Part shown: piece by piece, positions 17,910 through 26,436 of the stretch
Layout of the letters: each line of letters begins with the position of its first letter
Numbering within the stretch: position 1 is the stretch's first letter
Assembly (NCBI GenBank): GCA_038745855.1
Contig: JBCDLC010000003.1
Span: 79,445 to 143,444 of the forward strand
Direction of reading: 5' to 3'
DNA length: 64,000 bases
Source of the DNA: UBA5336 sp038745855
GTDB taxonomy: Bacteria > Pseudomonadota > Alphaproteobacteria > Caulobacterales > Hyphomonadaceae
Notes under the pieces: generated by a model
The model's input: the letters and a program-made list of their open reading frames with translations, nothing else
Databases searched by the model: none
What the model was told of the DNA's origin: nothing
Translations under genes and position numbers: made by a program

Positions 17910-20900
17910 ATGTCGGACATTACGATCGGTCGGAACGAGGCCGAAGACCTTGACCTTGATGGATATGAGGTCGAGCGGCGGGGCGATGCGAGTGGCGGCG
18001 AAGGCATTCGCACAGGCGGAACGGGCCTTGCCAGCGGCACGTTTGATGGCGAGGCGGGGCGCTACAGGCTCACGGTCAACTTCTTCGACGAGAATGATGG
18101 GGCGTCGACTTTCGCGGTGCTCGTCAATGGCGAGGCCGTCAGCCGGTGGACCGGATCGGGCGGGCGTTCGGGGCTCGGCACGCTCGACGAGCAGACCGCA
18201 GAGGTCGACCTCGCGCCCGGCGACACGATCGCGATCCAAGGCGAGCGGAACGAGGAAGAATACGGCCGTATCGACTCGCTCGACCTCGCGCGTCTCGATG
18301 AGGGCGGCGAATCCCCGCCATCGCCGCCGCCAGTCGAAGGGGCAAGCCTCGATATCGGCCTGACCGAGGCCGAAGCGCTCGACATTTCCGGCGACTATGA
18401 GGTGCAGGCCAATGGTGCAGCCGCGAATGGCCAAGTGGTCGGCACCCTGACCCAGGGCGCTGTCTCGGGGTCATTTGCCGGCGCCGATGGCACCTATGAT
18501 GTGACGGTAAACTTTCTTGATGAAAGCGATGGTGTCGCCACGTTCCGCCTTCTGGTGGACGGCGCGGTGGTCTCGACCTGGCAGGGCACGGGCGGCCGAT
18601 CGCTGACAGGAACGCCGGCCGAGGAGACGGTTCGGGTCGCGCTAAGGACAGGCGATGAGGTTAGCATAGAAGGCGTGCGCGCCGATGGAGAGGCCGCGAG
18701 GCTGGACAGCATTGCGATTGCCGCCGTGGATGATGGCGGGTCTTCGCCGCCACCGCCGCCGACTTCCCCGCCTGGCGCCGAGATACTGGCCGGTACGACG
18801 CAGGCAGAGACGCTCGATCTGAGTGGTGACTTTGAGATCGAGACCCGTGGCGATGCTGCTGGCGGCCAGATGATCCGTGTACTGAATGGGACTCAGGGGG
18901 GAGCGGCTGGCACCTTCCGCGGCGAGGGCGGCGACTACACGGCAAGCGTGACCTATTTCGATGAAAGCGACGGCGTTGCGACATTCGAACTGCTGGTGAA
19001 CGGCGCTGTGATCGATACCTGGCAGGGCACCGGCGGGCGCAATGGCCTTGGCACGGCGGCCAAGCGCGAGGCGCCTCTCTCGCTGGAGGATGGAGATATT
19101 ATTAGCCTGCGCGGCGCAAAGGGCGGCGGCGAACTCGCGCGGTTTGACCAGCTTACGCTTGTGGCCGATGGCAGCGGATCACCGCCCCCGCCTCCGCCCC
19201 CTGCACCGCCGCCTCCCCCGCCGCCGCCGACCCCGGACATGACCGAGATCCGCGCCGGCCTGACCGAGGCGGAAGCGCTCGACCTGTCCGGCGATTTCGA
19301 GATCGAGACCCGCGGCGATGCCTCTAGCGGGCAATCCATTCGTGTACTGACTGGCGCGACGGGCGATGCCAGCGGTGTCTTCCGGGGCGAGGCGGGTGCC
19401 TACACCGCTGCCGTCACCTACTTCGACGAGAGCGACGGCGTGTCGGACTTCGAAGTCCTGGTGAACGTCGTGGCCGTCGACACCTGGCAGGGCACGGGCG
19501 GGCGGACAGGTCTTGGCACCGCAGAGACCCGCGAGATCACGCTCGATCTCGAAGACGGCGACACGATCACCCTCCGCGGCACGAAAGGCGGCAGCGAGCT
19601 CGCGCGGTTTGACAGTCTCGAGTTGACGCTGGATACGCGCGGCGACGACGCGGCGCCGCAATGGTTGATCGAACTCGCGGATGTATACCTTCGCGAGGGC
19701 GAGTCGATCTTCGTGACCAGTGACCTCGGTCCGCAAGACGAGGTGGCTGACCCTGACACGCTGAATAACGCCCTGACCTTCGCCTATCGCATGGCGAATG
19801 GGGAGCCACTGCTCGAATGGATGGCAGCCCTCGTGGGGAACAGGGGCTTGTCGATTACGGAGGCGCAACCAGGCACCTATACGGTTGAGCATAGTGTGAG
19901 CGATGGCACGTCGAGCGATGTGCTGACCTTTGATATTATCGTCGAAGCCGACCTGAATCATCCGCGGTTTGGAACCGGTCGCACCGAAGCCGAAGACCTC
20001 GATCTGGATGGCTTTGAGATCGAAACGCGAGCAGGTACGTCCGGCGGGGAGATCATACGAACGCCAGGCACGGGCACGGCTAGCGGGACGTTCGGGGGCA
20101 AGGCGGGCACTTACTATCTCACGCTGGACTATCTGGATGAGAGCGACGGCGCCTCGGATGTGCGCATACTGGTCGACGGCATTGAACAGGCCGCTTTCAC
20201 CCTGTCCGGTGGGGGTAACGGCCTCGGCACGCCGGGCTCCCGGACATTTGAGCTGGACCTTCAAACCGGCAGCGAAATCACCATCGAAGGCACTCGGGAC
20301 GCCGAGGAGTTCGTGAGGCTCGATGCGCTGATGATCACTGAGCCTGTTGATGGGCCGATTTTGGCGCCCGTCCGCGTAATTGGCGCGGAACCCCGCGATG
20401 GGTTTGCGGGCGTTGTGGTCGATGGGGTTGGCGACATCGACGGCGACGGGCTCGACGATTTCGTTGCCGGCTTCAGCGGGCGTTTGCCTGAGGGCGGGGA
20501 CTATTTCGGAACCAACTATCTGATTTTCGGAAGCTCACTTGCAAAGGCTGCCGCGTCGTCGACTGACGTTGATCTTGCGGCGCTCGCGGCCAGCGATGGC
20601 ATCCAGATCGCGGGTGAGGGGGAAACCGGCAGGTTCGTGAAGGGCATTGGAGATATCGATGGCGACGGGCGCGGCGACATTATCGTCGAGGCGATCGAAG
20701 CCGATCCTTGGGATGAGGGGGTAGCAGCGCGGGTCGGGTTTCTGATTTTCGGTGATCGTTTGGCCGCTGAAACCGAAGACGACAATTTTATCGATCTGGG
20801 TAATTTCTCTGCCTCTGATGGTCTTACATTCGCCACTGTCTCTGGCGACAGGAACAGTCCGCTCGAAATAGACGCCGGGGACACCGACGGCGATGGGACG

Positions 20901-21920
20901 ATCGAGATCCTCTTCGGTATTCGATCACCTGATACGTTCGGATACGAAACATTTGTGTTGCCTGCGTCGGTTGTCGTTTCGCAATCGGGCGGCGCGTACA
21001 TCGATCCGTCAGATCTGTTCAACGACCAGTCTCGATATATCGGTGACGCACGCTTCGCTCTGGCGGGAGATCTCGATGGGGATGGGCTTCAAGACTTCAT
21101 GACCGCAGACCCGTATGCCAGCCCCACTTTGCGAACGGTGTCGGAGACTGGCGAAACGCTATTTGAACAGGTTGAGCGCGCCGGTGCGGTCTCACTAGTC
21201 TTCTCCGGCGATTGGAGTCACGCGTCACTGTCTTACGCGCCAGTGGGTTCGACCGCATCCATTGTCGGCACCACGCCTCGTCTCAGCTTGGGTGAAGATA
21301 CGGCGGCCGTGGGTGACGTGAATGGCGATGGCTTTGACGACCTTCTTCTTGGAACGAGGCCCTACGACGATGGTTTCCCCTTTGACGGGAAAAGCTACCT
21401 GGTTTTTGGCGGCGCAATTGAAGGCTCATATGAAGCCGCGTTGGATAATCCGGCATCCGATCAACACATCGAAATCATTGGTGCCACTCCAGGAGATGGC
21501 GCAGGCAATATTGTCGGCGCCGCTGGAGATGTGGACGGCGATGGGCTGGCAGACATCATCATCGCCGCTCCAAGAGCGGACCGCGACGGAGCGTCCGGCT
21601 ATGGCGAAGCCTATATCCTCTTCGGGGCAGCGTTCGATTTCTCACTGCTGGAAAATAGCACGCTGGATCTGGCCAACCTGACGCCAGACCAAGGCATACG
21701 TATCATCGGCAAGGATCTGTTCCATGGGTTTGCGCTTGAGAGCGCGGTCGGTATTGGCGATGTCGATGGGGACGGCCTGGATGATGTCGCCATCACGTCC
21801 TCTGGCGATCCCCTGGGCAGGGACGGCGCTGGAGAAATCTACATCCTCAGCGGCGCCCTCTTAACCCAGGAAGCCGCCGAAGACGGCGTTATTGATCTTA
21901 CCGATTTCTGGGACGCTTGA
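17910..21920 (+). CDS. Secreted CBM35-like x5 / FG-GAP repeat protein
   Basis: This 1,336-residue protein has five homologous modules of about 125 residues, starting near 1, 143, 289, 443 and 683. Each has a TEAEALDLSGDFEIE-type opening, a DESDGV core, an LVNG strand and a closing RLDSL-type strand. Proline-rich linkers (one with two runs of seven or more prolines, near 425-440) separate modules 1-4. A cadherin-like stretch lies at about 580-680. Residues 820-1330 carry about seven FG-GAP/integrin-alpha calcium motifs (for example DIDGDGLDDF, DVNGDGFDDL, DVDGDGLADI), which fold as a propeller. There is no Sec signal peptide, so type I export is likely. It probably binds glycans at the surface, as the giant protein would. 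The start is the first in-frame ATG, with a weak AGGA nearby. Confidence 0.8.
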   Translation: MSDITIGRNEAEDLDLDGYEVERRGDASGGEGIRTGGTGLASGTFDGEAGRYRLTVNFFDENDGASTFAVLVNGEAVSRWTGSGGRSGLGTLDEQTAEVDLAPGDTIAIQGERNEEEYGRIDSLDLARLDEGGESPPSPPPVEGASLDIGLTEAEALDISGDYEVQANGAAANGQVVGTLTQGAVSGSFAGADGTYDVTVNFLDESDGVATFRLLVDGAVVSTWQGTGGRSLTGTPAEETVRVALRTGDEVSIEGVRADGEAARLDSIAIAAVDDGGSSPPPPPTSPPGAEILAGTTQAETLDLSGDFEIETRGDAAGGQMIRVLNGTQGGAAGTFRGEGGDYTASVTYFDESDGVATFELLVNGAVIDTWQGTGGRNGLGTAAKREAPLSLEDGDIISLRGAKGGGELARFDQLTLVADGSGSPPPPPPPAPPPPPPPPTPDMTEIRAGLTEAEALDLSGDFEIETRGDASSGQSIRVLTGATGDASGVFRGEAGAYTAAVTYFDESDGVSDFEVLVNVVAVDTWQGTGGRTGLGTAETREITLDLEDGDTITLRGTKGGSELARFDSLELTLDTRGDDAAPQWLIELADVYLREGESIFVTSDLGPQDEVADPDTLNNALTFAYRMANGEPLLEWMAALVGNRGLSITEAQPGTYTVEHSVSDGTSSDVLTFDIIVEADLNHPRFGTGRTEAEDLDLDGFEIETRAGTSGGEIIRTPGTGTASGTFGGKAGTYYLTLDYLDESDGASDVRILVDGIEQAAFTLSGGGNGLGTPGSRTFELDLQTGSEITIEGTRDAEEFVRLDALMITEPVDGPILAPVRVIGAEPRDGFAGVVVDGVGDIDGDGLDDFVAGFSGRLPEGGDYFGTNYLIFGSSLAKAAASSTDVDLAALAASDGIQIAGEGETGRFVKGIGDIDGDGRGDIIVEAIEADPWDEGVAARVGFLIFGDRLAAETEDDNFIDLGNFSASDGLTFATVSGDRNSPLEIDAGDTDGDGTIEILFGIRSPDTFGYETFVLPASVVVSQSGGAYIDPSDLFNDQSRYIGDARFALAGDLDGDGLQDFMTADPYASPTLRTVSETGETLFEQVERAGAVSLVFSGDWSHASLSYAPVGSTASIVGTTPRLSLGEDTAAVGDVNGDGFDDLLLGTRPYDDGFPFDGKSYLVFGGAIEGSYEAALDNPASDQHIEIIGATPGDGAGNIVGAAGDVDGDGLADIIIAAPRADRDGASGYGEAYILFGAAFDFSLLENSTLDLANLTPDQGIRIIGKDLFHGFALESAVGIGDVDGDGLDDVAITSSGDPLGRDGAGEIYILSGALLTQEAAEDGVIDLTDFWDA

Positions 21921-21938
21921 AGCCCGCTCGAAGAGTGG

Positions 21939-22691
21939 TCAATTTCCGGACTTCACGTTGGCCAGCATGGTCTTCGCGCCGTCCAGCATGAAGCCGTGGT
22001 CAGAACCGAGGAGAAAAAGGCTCGCGCCGATGTCGCGCCATTTCGGGATCTCACTGAGATTGGCTGTGAACATACCAATAGTTACGCCGCGCTCGCTCCC
22101 TTTTCGGCAGATCATCTCAACGGCCTCGATGACCTCCGGTGCATTCGGGCCGTCTGCGCCGAGGGATACCGACAGGTCGGCGCGGCCGATGAAGAAGGCG
22201 TCTATTGCCTCTGTGACGAGAATGTCGTCGAGGTGATCAAGTGCGTGGGCGTCTTCGATCTGAGCGATTGCGACCGTTTCTTGGGCGCTTAAGCGCTTGT
22301 GATCAGCCATAGATCGCGCGCCGTACCCTGCAGCCCGTGTTGAACCCGCATAGCCGCGTCCACTTCCAAAATGAGCGGCACGCGCGACACCTGACGCGTC
22401 CTCACCCGTCATCACATGGGGTACTAAAACACCATCGGCGCCACAATCGAGAGCATTCAGGATGTATTCCGGGTGGTTGGCAGGAATACGCACAAGGCTT
22501 GGCTTACGTGAGTGCTTAAGGGCGAGGATGCAGTCATTGATGTCGCCGCGATCAAATGGGGAATGCTCCGCGTCGAGGCAGATCACATCCAATTCACTGC
22601 GCCCGAATACCTCACAGATCATGGGCGAAGGCGTTTTCTGAAACGTGCCGACAAGCAACTCGCGGCCTCGCAGACGGGCCTTGAAACTCAT
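21939..22691 (-). CDS. HpcH/HpaI-family class II aldolase
   Basis: This 250-residue protein belongs to the 2-keto-3-deoxy-acid aldolase family (HpaI, RhmA/YfaU, GarL), which cleaves 2-keto-3-deoxy sugar acids or related compounds to pyruvate and an aldehyde. H43 (AEHSPFD), R68 (VRIP), E146 (QIEDAHA) and D172 (GRADLS) match the catalytic base, arginine and two metal ligands of HpaI, and the glycine-rich GSTRAAGYG loop is present. Its ATG overlaps the stop of the upstream MetE-like gene by 4 bp (ATGA), so the two are translationally coupled. The substrate is not set by the sequence; the context suggests it makes pyruvate in the local catabolic pathway. Confidence 0.85.
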   Translation of the reverse strand: MSFKARLRGRELLVGTFQKTPSPMICEVFGRSELDVICLDAEHSPFDRGDINDCILALKHSRKPSLVRIPANHPEYILNALDCGADGVLVPHVMTGEDASGVARAAHFGSGRGYAGSTRAAGYGARSMADHKRLSAQETVAIAQIEDAHALDHLDDILVTEAIDAFFIGRADLSVSLGADGPNAPEVIEAVEMICRKGSERGVTIGMFTANLSEIPKWRDIGASLFLLGSDHGFMLDGAKTMLANVKSGN

Positions 22692-23824
22692 GCGGCGTCG
22701 CGCTGGGTGGCGATGGCTGCGCCTTCGGCGAGCGACGATAGCTTGGCGTAAGCAATTTCAGGATCCACAGCGCCAAAGCCCGCAAACGTGCCAAAGCCGC
22801 AATCACTGCTCGCAATCACGCGATCGGCGCCAACGAGTTCCGTGAAACGCCCAACACGCTCGGCCACCAATTTCGGATGTTCCACGAAGTTGGTGGTTGA
22901 ATCGATCACACCTGGCATCAGGATCTTGTCGTCAGGGATCTCATTCTTCCGGTCATGGAAGACCGCCCACTCGTGCGCGTGGCGTGGGTTTGCATTTTCG
23001 AACGACAAGTACCGGGCATTAATGGACATCAGCACGCCAAAGACCTTGTTCATCTCAACGTCGAGCACATGCGGTCCTTCGTAGTTGCCCCAACAGGCGT
23101 GCACCCGGACCTTGTCACTGGGCACGTCGCGCAGGGCGTGATTGAGCACCTCGACGTTGATTTTAGCAATCTTGATGAATTCGTCGTCCGATAGCTCCGA
23201 GAACAGCATCTGCCGCGACAAGGCCAGGTCTGGGCAGTCCAACTGAATATCCAACCCGGCACCAACAATGGTTTCGTACTCAGATTTGAGCGCATCCGCG
23301 AGGGCTTCCAGGTAAAGCTCGCGGGAGGCATAGTGCTGATTTGGCAGAAACAAGGCGACTACGCCCGGAGATGCGGCATTCATGAAGCCGCGTTCCACAC
23401 CGTGCTTTTTCATGGCGTTCTTCAGGTTGGCGATGTCTCTGTTGAGTTCCTCCTGCCCCAGAGACTTAATTTCGCCTGTGCATTGCGGACGGGCATAGGT
23501 TGCGGTGCCGCCCGACTTTGACAAACGGTCCATGAAGCTGGGAAACAATTTGAGGTCGGCCGGTGCGTTGCGCGGACTATCGCCGGAAAAGCCGGAGTAG
23601 CGGTCTTTCACGTAGGTCGAATAGGAAATCTTCGAAGCTTCGCCGTCACTGACGATATCAATACCGACTTGGGCCTGTCGCGCGACGTTGTCGTCCACCG
23701 CTTTTGCCATTGCCGCATCGAACGCTGCCTCGTCATAGGCCTCGCCTTTTTCACGCGCGAACAGGAAATCAACGACGTTTTGGCTTCGGGGTAAGGACCC
23801 GACATGAGTGGTCAATACTGGCAT
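22688..23824 (-). CDS. MetE-C-like zinc methyltransferase (cobalamin-independent methionine synthase II family)
   Basis: This 378-residue protein corresponds only to the C-terminal catalytic half of MetE. The zinc ligands are present as H242 and C244 (VHACWGN), E276 (SFENANP) and C342 (SSDCGFG). The N-terminus reads LTTHVGSLPRSQ, as in the short family that also includes epoxyalkane:CoM transferase-like enzymes. Without the N-terminal half it is unlikely to make methionine from folate; acting on a methylated or thiol-bearing catabolic substrate is inferred. AGGA lies 8 nt before the ATG. It leads a two-gene operon with the aldolase, about 195 bp downstream of the perfect operator at 24018-24033. 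Confidence 0.8.
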   Translation of the reverse strand: MPVLTTHVGSLPRSQNVVDFLFAREKGEAYDEAAFDAAMAKAVDDNVARQAQVGIDIVSDGEASKISYSTYVKDRYSGFSGDSPRNAPADLKLFPSFMDRLSKSGGTATYARPQCTGEIKSLGQEELNRDIANLKNAMKKHGVERGFMNAASPGVVALFLPNQHYASRELYLEALADALKSEYETIVGAGLDIQLDCPDLALSRQMLFSELSDDEFIKIAKINVEVLNHALRDVPSDKVRVHACWGNYEGPHVLDVEMNKVFGVLMSINARYLSFENANPRHAHEWAVFHDRKNEIPDDKILMPGVIDSTTNFVEHPKLVAERVGRFTELVGADRVIASSDCGFGTFAGFGAVDPEIAYAKLSSLAEGAAIATQRDAA

Positions 23825-24017
23825 GATAACGTCCTACGGTCGTCGTTTGATTTGCAACCCGTTTCGGCAGCATTGCTAGAGACACCTGGCGTTGACGGTC
23901 GGAGGTGTTTGAAAACGCAGCGGCCAATCGTGTCTAATCATCCAATAGGCGCCCCAACAGCGTTCTGGATAAACCGCTCGGATGGCATTTAATGGGTCGG
24001 CAGGTTTCTCCCTAGTC

Positions 24018-24033
24018 TTGCATTCGAATGCAT
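24018..24033. promoter_or_regulatory. LacI-type operator A
   Basis: TTGCATTCGAATGCAT has a perfect 14-bp palindrome (24019-24032) centred on CG, as is usual for LacI-family operators. It sits between the lacI-like stop and the MetE-like/aldolase operon, about 195 bp upstream of that start, so the operon may have a long leader. Confidence 0.65.
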
Positions 24034-24037
24034 AGCG

Positions 24038-25108
24038 TTAACGCGGAGCGGCTGCAATGGATCGGCCCGTGATGAGGGCGCCCTCGAAGACGTGTTTTTC
24101 GTAGGATTGCTCATATGTTTCCGCACGCGCTGCGATCAGATTGGCGGCGGCCTCGCACATGCGCCCAATCGGTTGGCGGATCGTGGTGATTTCGTAGCTT
24201 GCAAATTGGGCCATACCGGTCCCGTCAAAACTCGCGATCGAGAGATCATCTGGAACGTTCAGGTTAAGGACGTAGCGCGCCTCGTCCATGCACCCCATGG
24301 CCATCATGTCGTTCATGCAGATGATGGCCGTCGGTGGCGTGCTCGCATCGCGCATTATCGCTTGGAGCCCCGCTGCACCGCTTTCATAGACGAAGTCGCC
24401 GTGGGCGCTGGAAACGGGGCTGAGGCCATGGCGCGCGAGGGCGGCCTCGACGAGCCGCGCCCGCTCGCTGCTGACCATGTTTTCCTCCGGACCACGCAAC
24501 AACGCAAACTGCTTGTGGCCGAGGGCAATGAGCCGGTCGATCAACTCCGCAACCTGCGCACTTGGGTGGCATAACACGATATTGGCGGAGACGTCGGTGA
24601 AATAGCGGTTGAAAAACACGACTGGTATTTGGCGCTTCTCCAGCATCCCGAATTGCGCGCGGGAGAGGTGTGAGGCCGAGATCACACCATCGACTTGGAA
24701 CTGCCAAGCCTGTTCGATCACCTCATCCGCATCGGCTTCTCTGTGAACCGTGAACAGAAGGACCTGAAGGTGCTGACGCGTTAGCGCTTCCTTTAGCCGG
24801 AACAGAACCTCTGGATAGTACAGACTGAGTTTTCCGGAAACGAGCACAGCGACGAGGTGAGATCGTCGCGTTATCAGGCCGCGGGCGATGGCATTTGGCT
24901 GGTATTCGAGTGCTGCAGCGGCTTTCATCACCTTGTCGCGCATCGTCTTGGATACGCTTGCGCCAGGTTTGAAGCACCGTGAAACTGCCGATTGTGACAC
25001 GCCAGCAAGACGCGCCACATCGTAGGATGTTGCGCGGCGCCCCTTGGCGAGTGGAACGACGTTATCGCCCGCTTCCGATGCGTTCTGTTTCGACGGGCTG
25101 CTGGCCAT
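24038..25108 (-). CDS. LacI-family transcriptional regulator of the catabolic locus
   Basis: This 356-residue repressor has an N-terminal helix-turn-helix (YDVARLAGVSQSAVSRCF, about 29-46), a hinge helix (PNAIARGL, 71-78) and a periplasmic-binding-protein-like effector domain (VDGVISASHL, CMNDMMAMGC, SIASFDGTG). The start lies inside the 3' end of the upstream dehydrogenase gene (47-bp overlap), so the two share a transcript and the regulator probably controls itself through operator B. The first 24 residues before the DNA-binding domain are unusually long; a later start is possible but no other ATG fits before the helix-turn-helix. The likely targets are the TTGCATTCGAATGCAA sites across 24-32.7 kb. 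Confidence 0.9.
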   Translation of the reverse strand: MASSPSKQNASEAGDNVVPLAKGRRATSYDVARLAGVSQSAVSRCFKPGASVSKTMRDKVMKAAAALEYQPNAIARGLITRRSHLVAVLVSGKLSLYYPEVLFRLKEALTRQHLQVLLFTVHREADADEVIEQAWQFQVDGVISASHLSRAQFGMLEKRQIPVVFFNRYFTDVSANIVLCHPSAQVAELIDRLIALGHKQFALLRGPEENMVSSERARLVEAALARHGLSPVSSAHGDFVYESGAAGLQAIMRDASTPPTAIICMNDMMAMGCMDEARYVLNLNVPDDLSIASFDGTGMAQFASYEITTIRQPIGRMCEAAANLIAARAETYEQSYEKHVFEGALITGRSIAAAPR

Positions 25109-26393
25109 AGCGCCTCACACGGATATCTGCCTGCTCCTTGTGCCCGGCGAACCCTTCCAGAGCGCACAGGCGCGAACAATACTCTCCTACCATAACCGAG
25201 GCCTCGCGTGTAACGCGTTGGTAGGTGCACGTTTTGATGAACTTGCCGACCCAGAGCCCACCCGTGTAGCGCGCGGCTTTCATTGTCGGTAGCGTGTGGT
25301 TCGTTCCGATCACCTTGTCGCCAAAAGACACATTGGTCTCCTTGCCGAGAAACAGGGCGCCGTAATTGGTCATGTTATTGAGGAAGTAGTCCGGATCCTT
25401 TGTCATCACCTGGACATGCTCAGAGGCGATGCCGTCGGCCACCGCGACCATCTCCTCATAGCTGTCGCAGACTATGACCTGACCGTAATCGCGCCAGGCT
25501 GCTCCGGCGACTTCCGCTGTTGGTAGCCACTCGAGTTGCCGGTCCACCGCATCCATCGTGCGTCGGGCGAGGTCTTCGGAATTGGTCAACAGCACTGCCG
25601 GAGAGGTGGGACCGTGTTCGGCTTGGCCGAGCAGGTCTGCGGCGCAGAAATCTTCGTCCACCGTTTCGTCGGCAATGATGAGCGTTTCGGTGGGCCCGGC
25701 AAAGAGGTCGATTCCGACACGGCCAAACAGCTGGCGCTTCGCCTCTGCCACATAGGCGTTTCCAGGGCCAACGATCATGTCGACCGACGCAATGGTCTCT
25801 GTGCCAATGGCCATGGAGCCGATACCCTGCACACCGCCGAGTGAGTAGATTTCATCAGCGCCTGCCAGGTCCATGGCCACAACGATCGCCGGGTGGGGGC
25901 GTCCCTCGAAAGGCGGCGCTGTGGCGACAATGCGCGGCACACCGGCCACCCTTGCTGTCACAACGCTCATATGGGCCGAGGCAATCAGGGGATACTTTCC
26001 GCCAGGCACGTAGCAGCCCACCGAGTTCACCGGGATGTTTTTGTGGCCAAGGATGACGCCCGGTAGCGTCTCGACCTCAACGTCCTGAAGAGCGGCGCGC
26101 TGAATTTCTGCAAAATTCCGAACCTGCGCTTGCGCGAACTTGATATCGCTGATCGCCTGCTCGTCGAGTTCTTGGTAGCACGCGTCAATGTCTTCGCGCG
26201 TCAGACGGAAGCTTTGCGGGCTCCACTTGTCGAACTTCGCCGATAGCTCTCGCAGGGCGGTATCGCCGCGTTTGTCGATATCGTCGAGGATGCCCTCCAC
26301 CGTGGCGCGCACTTGTGCATCCGCTTTCTGCTTTGTGTCGGGGTCAATGCCGTGTTTCAGCCAGCGGGCCATGGGTCGCATCTCCTGTGCCAA
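25062..26393 (-). CDS. Histidinol-dehydrogenase-family NAD-dependent alcohol dehydrogenase (HpsN-like)
   Basis: This 443-residue zinc enzyme oxidises a primary alcohol to a carboxylate in two NAD-dependent steps. Q257 and H260 (LGQAEHG) and H421 (EGFAGHK) fit the zinc-ligand positions, and E325-H326 (ASEHVQV) the catalytic pair. YVPGGKYP and IVGPGNAYVAEAKR are typical family motifs. No his genes surround it, and its relatives in catabolic loci include HpsN (dihydroxypropanesulfonate dehydrogenase), so a catabolic role is more likely than histidine synthesis. The actual substrate is unknown. It lies 22 bp from operator B and heads a unit with lacI. Confidence 0.85.
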   Translation of the reverse strand: MAQEMRPMARWLKHGIDPDTKQKADAQVRATVEGILDDIDKRGDTALRELSAKFDKWSPQSFRLTREDIDACYQELDEQAISDIKFAQAQVRNFAEIQRAALQDVEVETLPGVILGHKNIPVNSVGCYVPGGKYPLIASAHMSVVTARVAGVPRIVATAPPFEGRPHPAIVVAMDLAGADEIYSLGGVQGIGSMAIGTETIASVDMIVGPGNAYVAEAKRQLFGRVGIDLFAGPTETLIIADETVDEDFCAADLLGQAEHGPTSPAVLLTNSEDLARRTMDAVDRQLEWLPTAEVAGAAWRDYGQVIVCDSYEEMVAVADGIASEHVQVMTKDPDYFLNNMTNYGALFLGKETNVSFGDKVIGTNHTLPTMKAARYTGGLWVGKFIKTCTYQRVTREASVMVGEYCSRLCALEGFAGHKEQADIRVRRYGQQPVETERIGSGR

Positions 26394-26414
26394 TGGGATG
26401 GGAGACTACCATTC

Positions 26415-26430
26415 TTGCATTCGGATGCAA
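26415..26430. promoter_or_regulatory. LacI-type operator B
   Basis: TTGCATTCGGATGCAA is a near-perfect palindrome (one broken pair) located 22-37 bp upstream of the dehydrogenase-lacI unit and just after the HAD gene stop. The position over the start region suits repression and autoregulation. Confidence 0.7.
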
Positions 26431-26436
26431 TCGTGC

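Noticed and set aside
19179..20264. Minus-strand frame of 361 residues inside the CBM35/FG-GAP gene
   Set aside because: It is the complement of repeated modules and shows no family resemblance.
23825..24017. Possible SAM-type riboswitch in the leader of the MetE-like gene
   Set aside because: The leader shows no SAM-II or other riboswitch core that I can recognise. The LacI operator is a better explanation of control.
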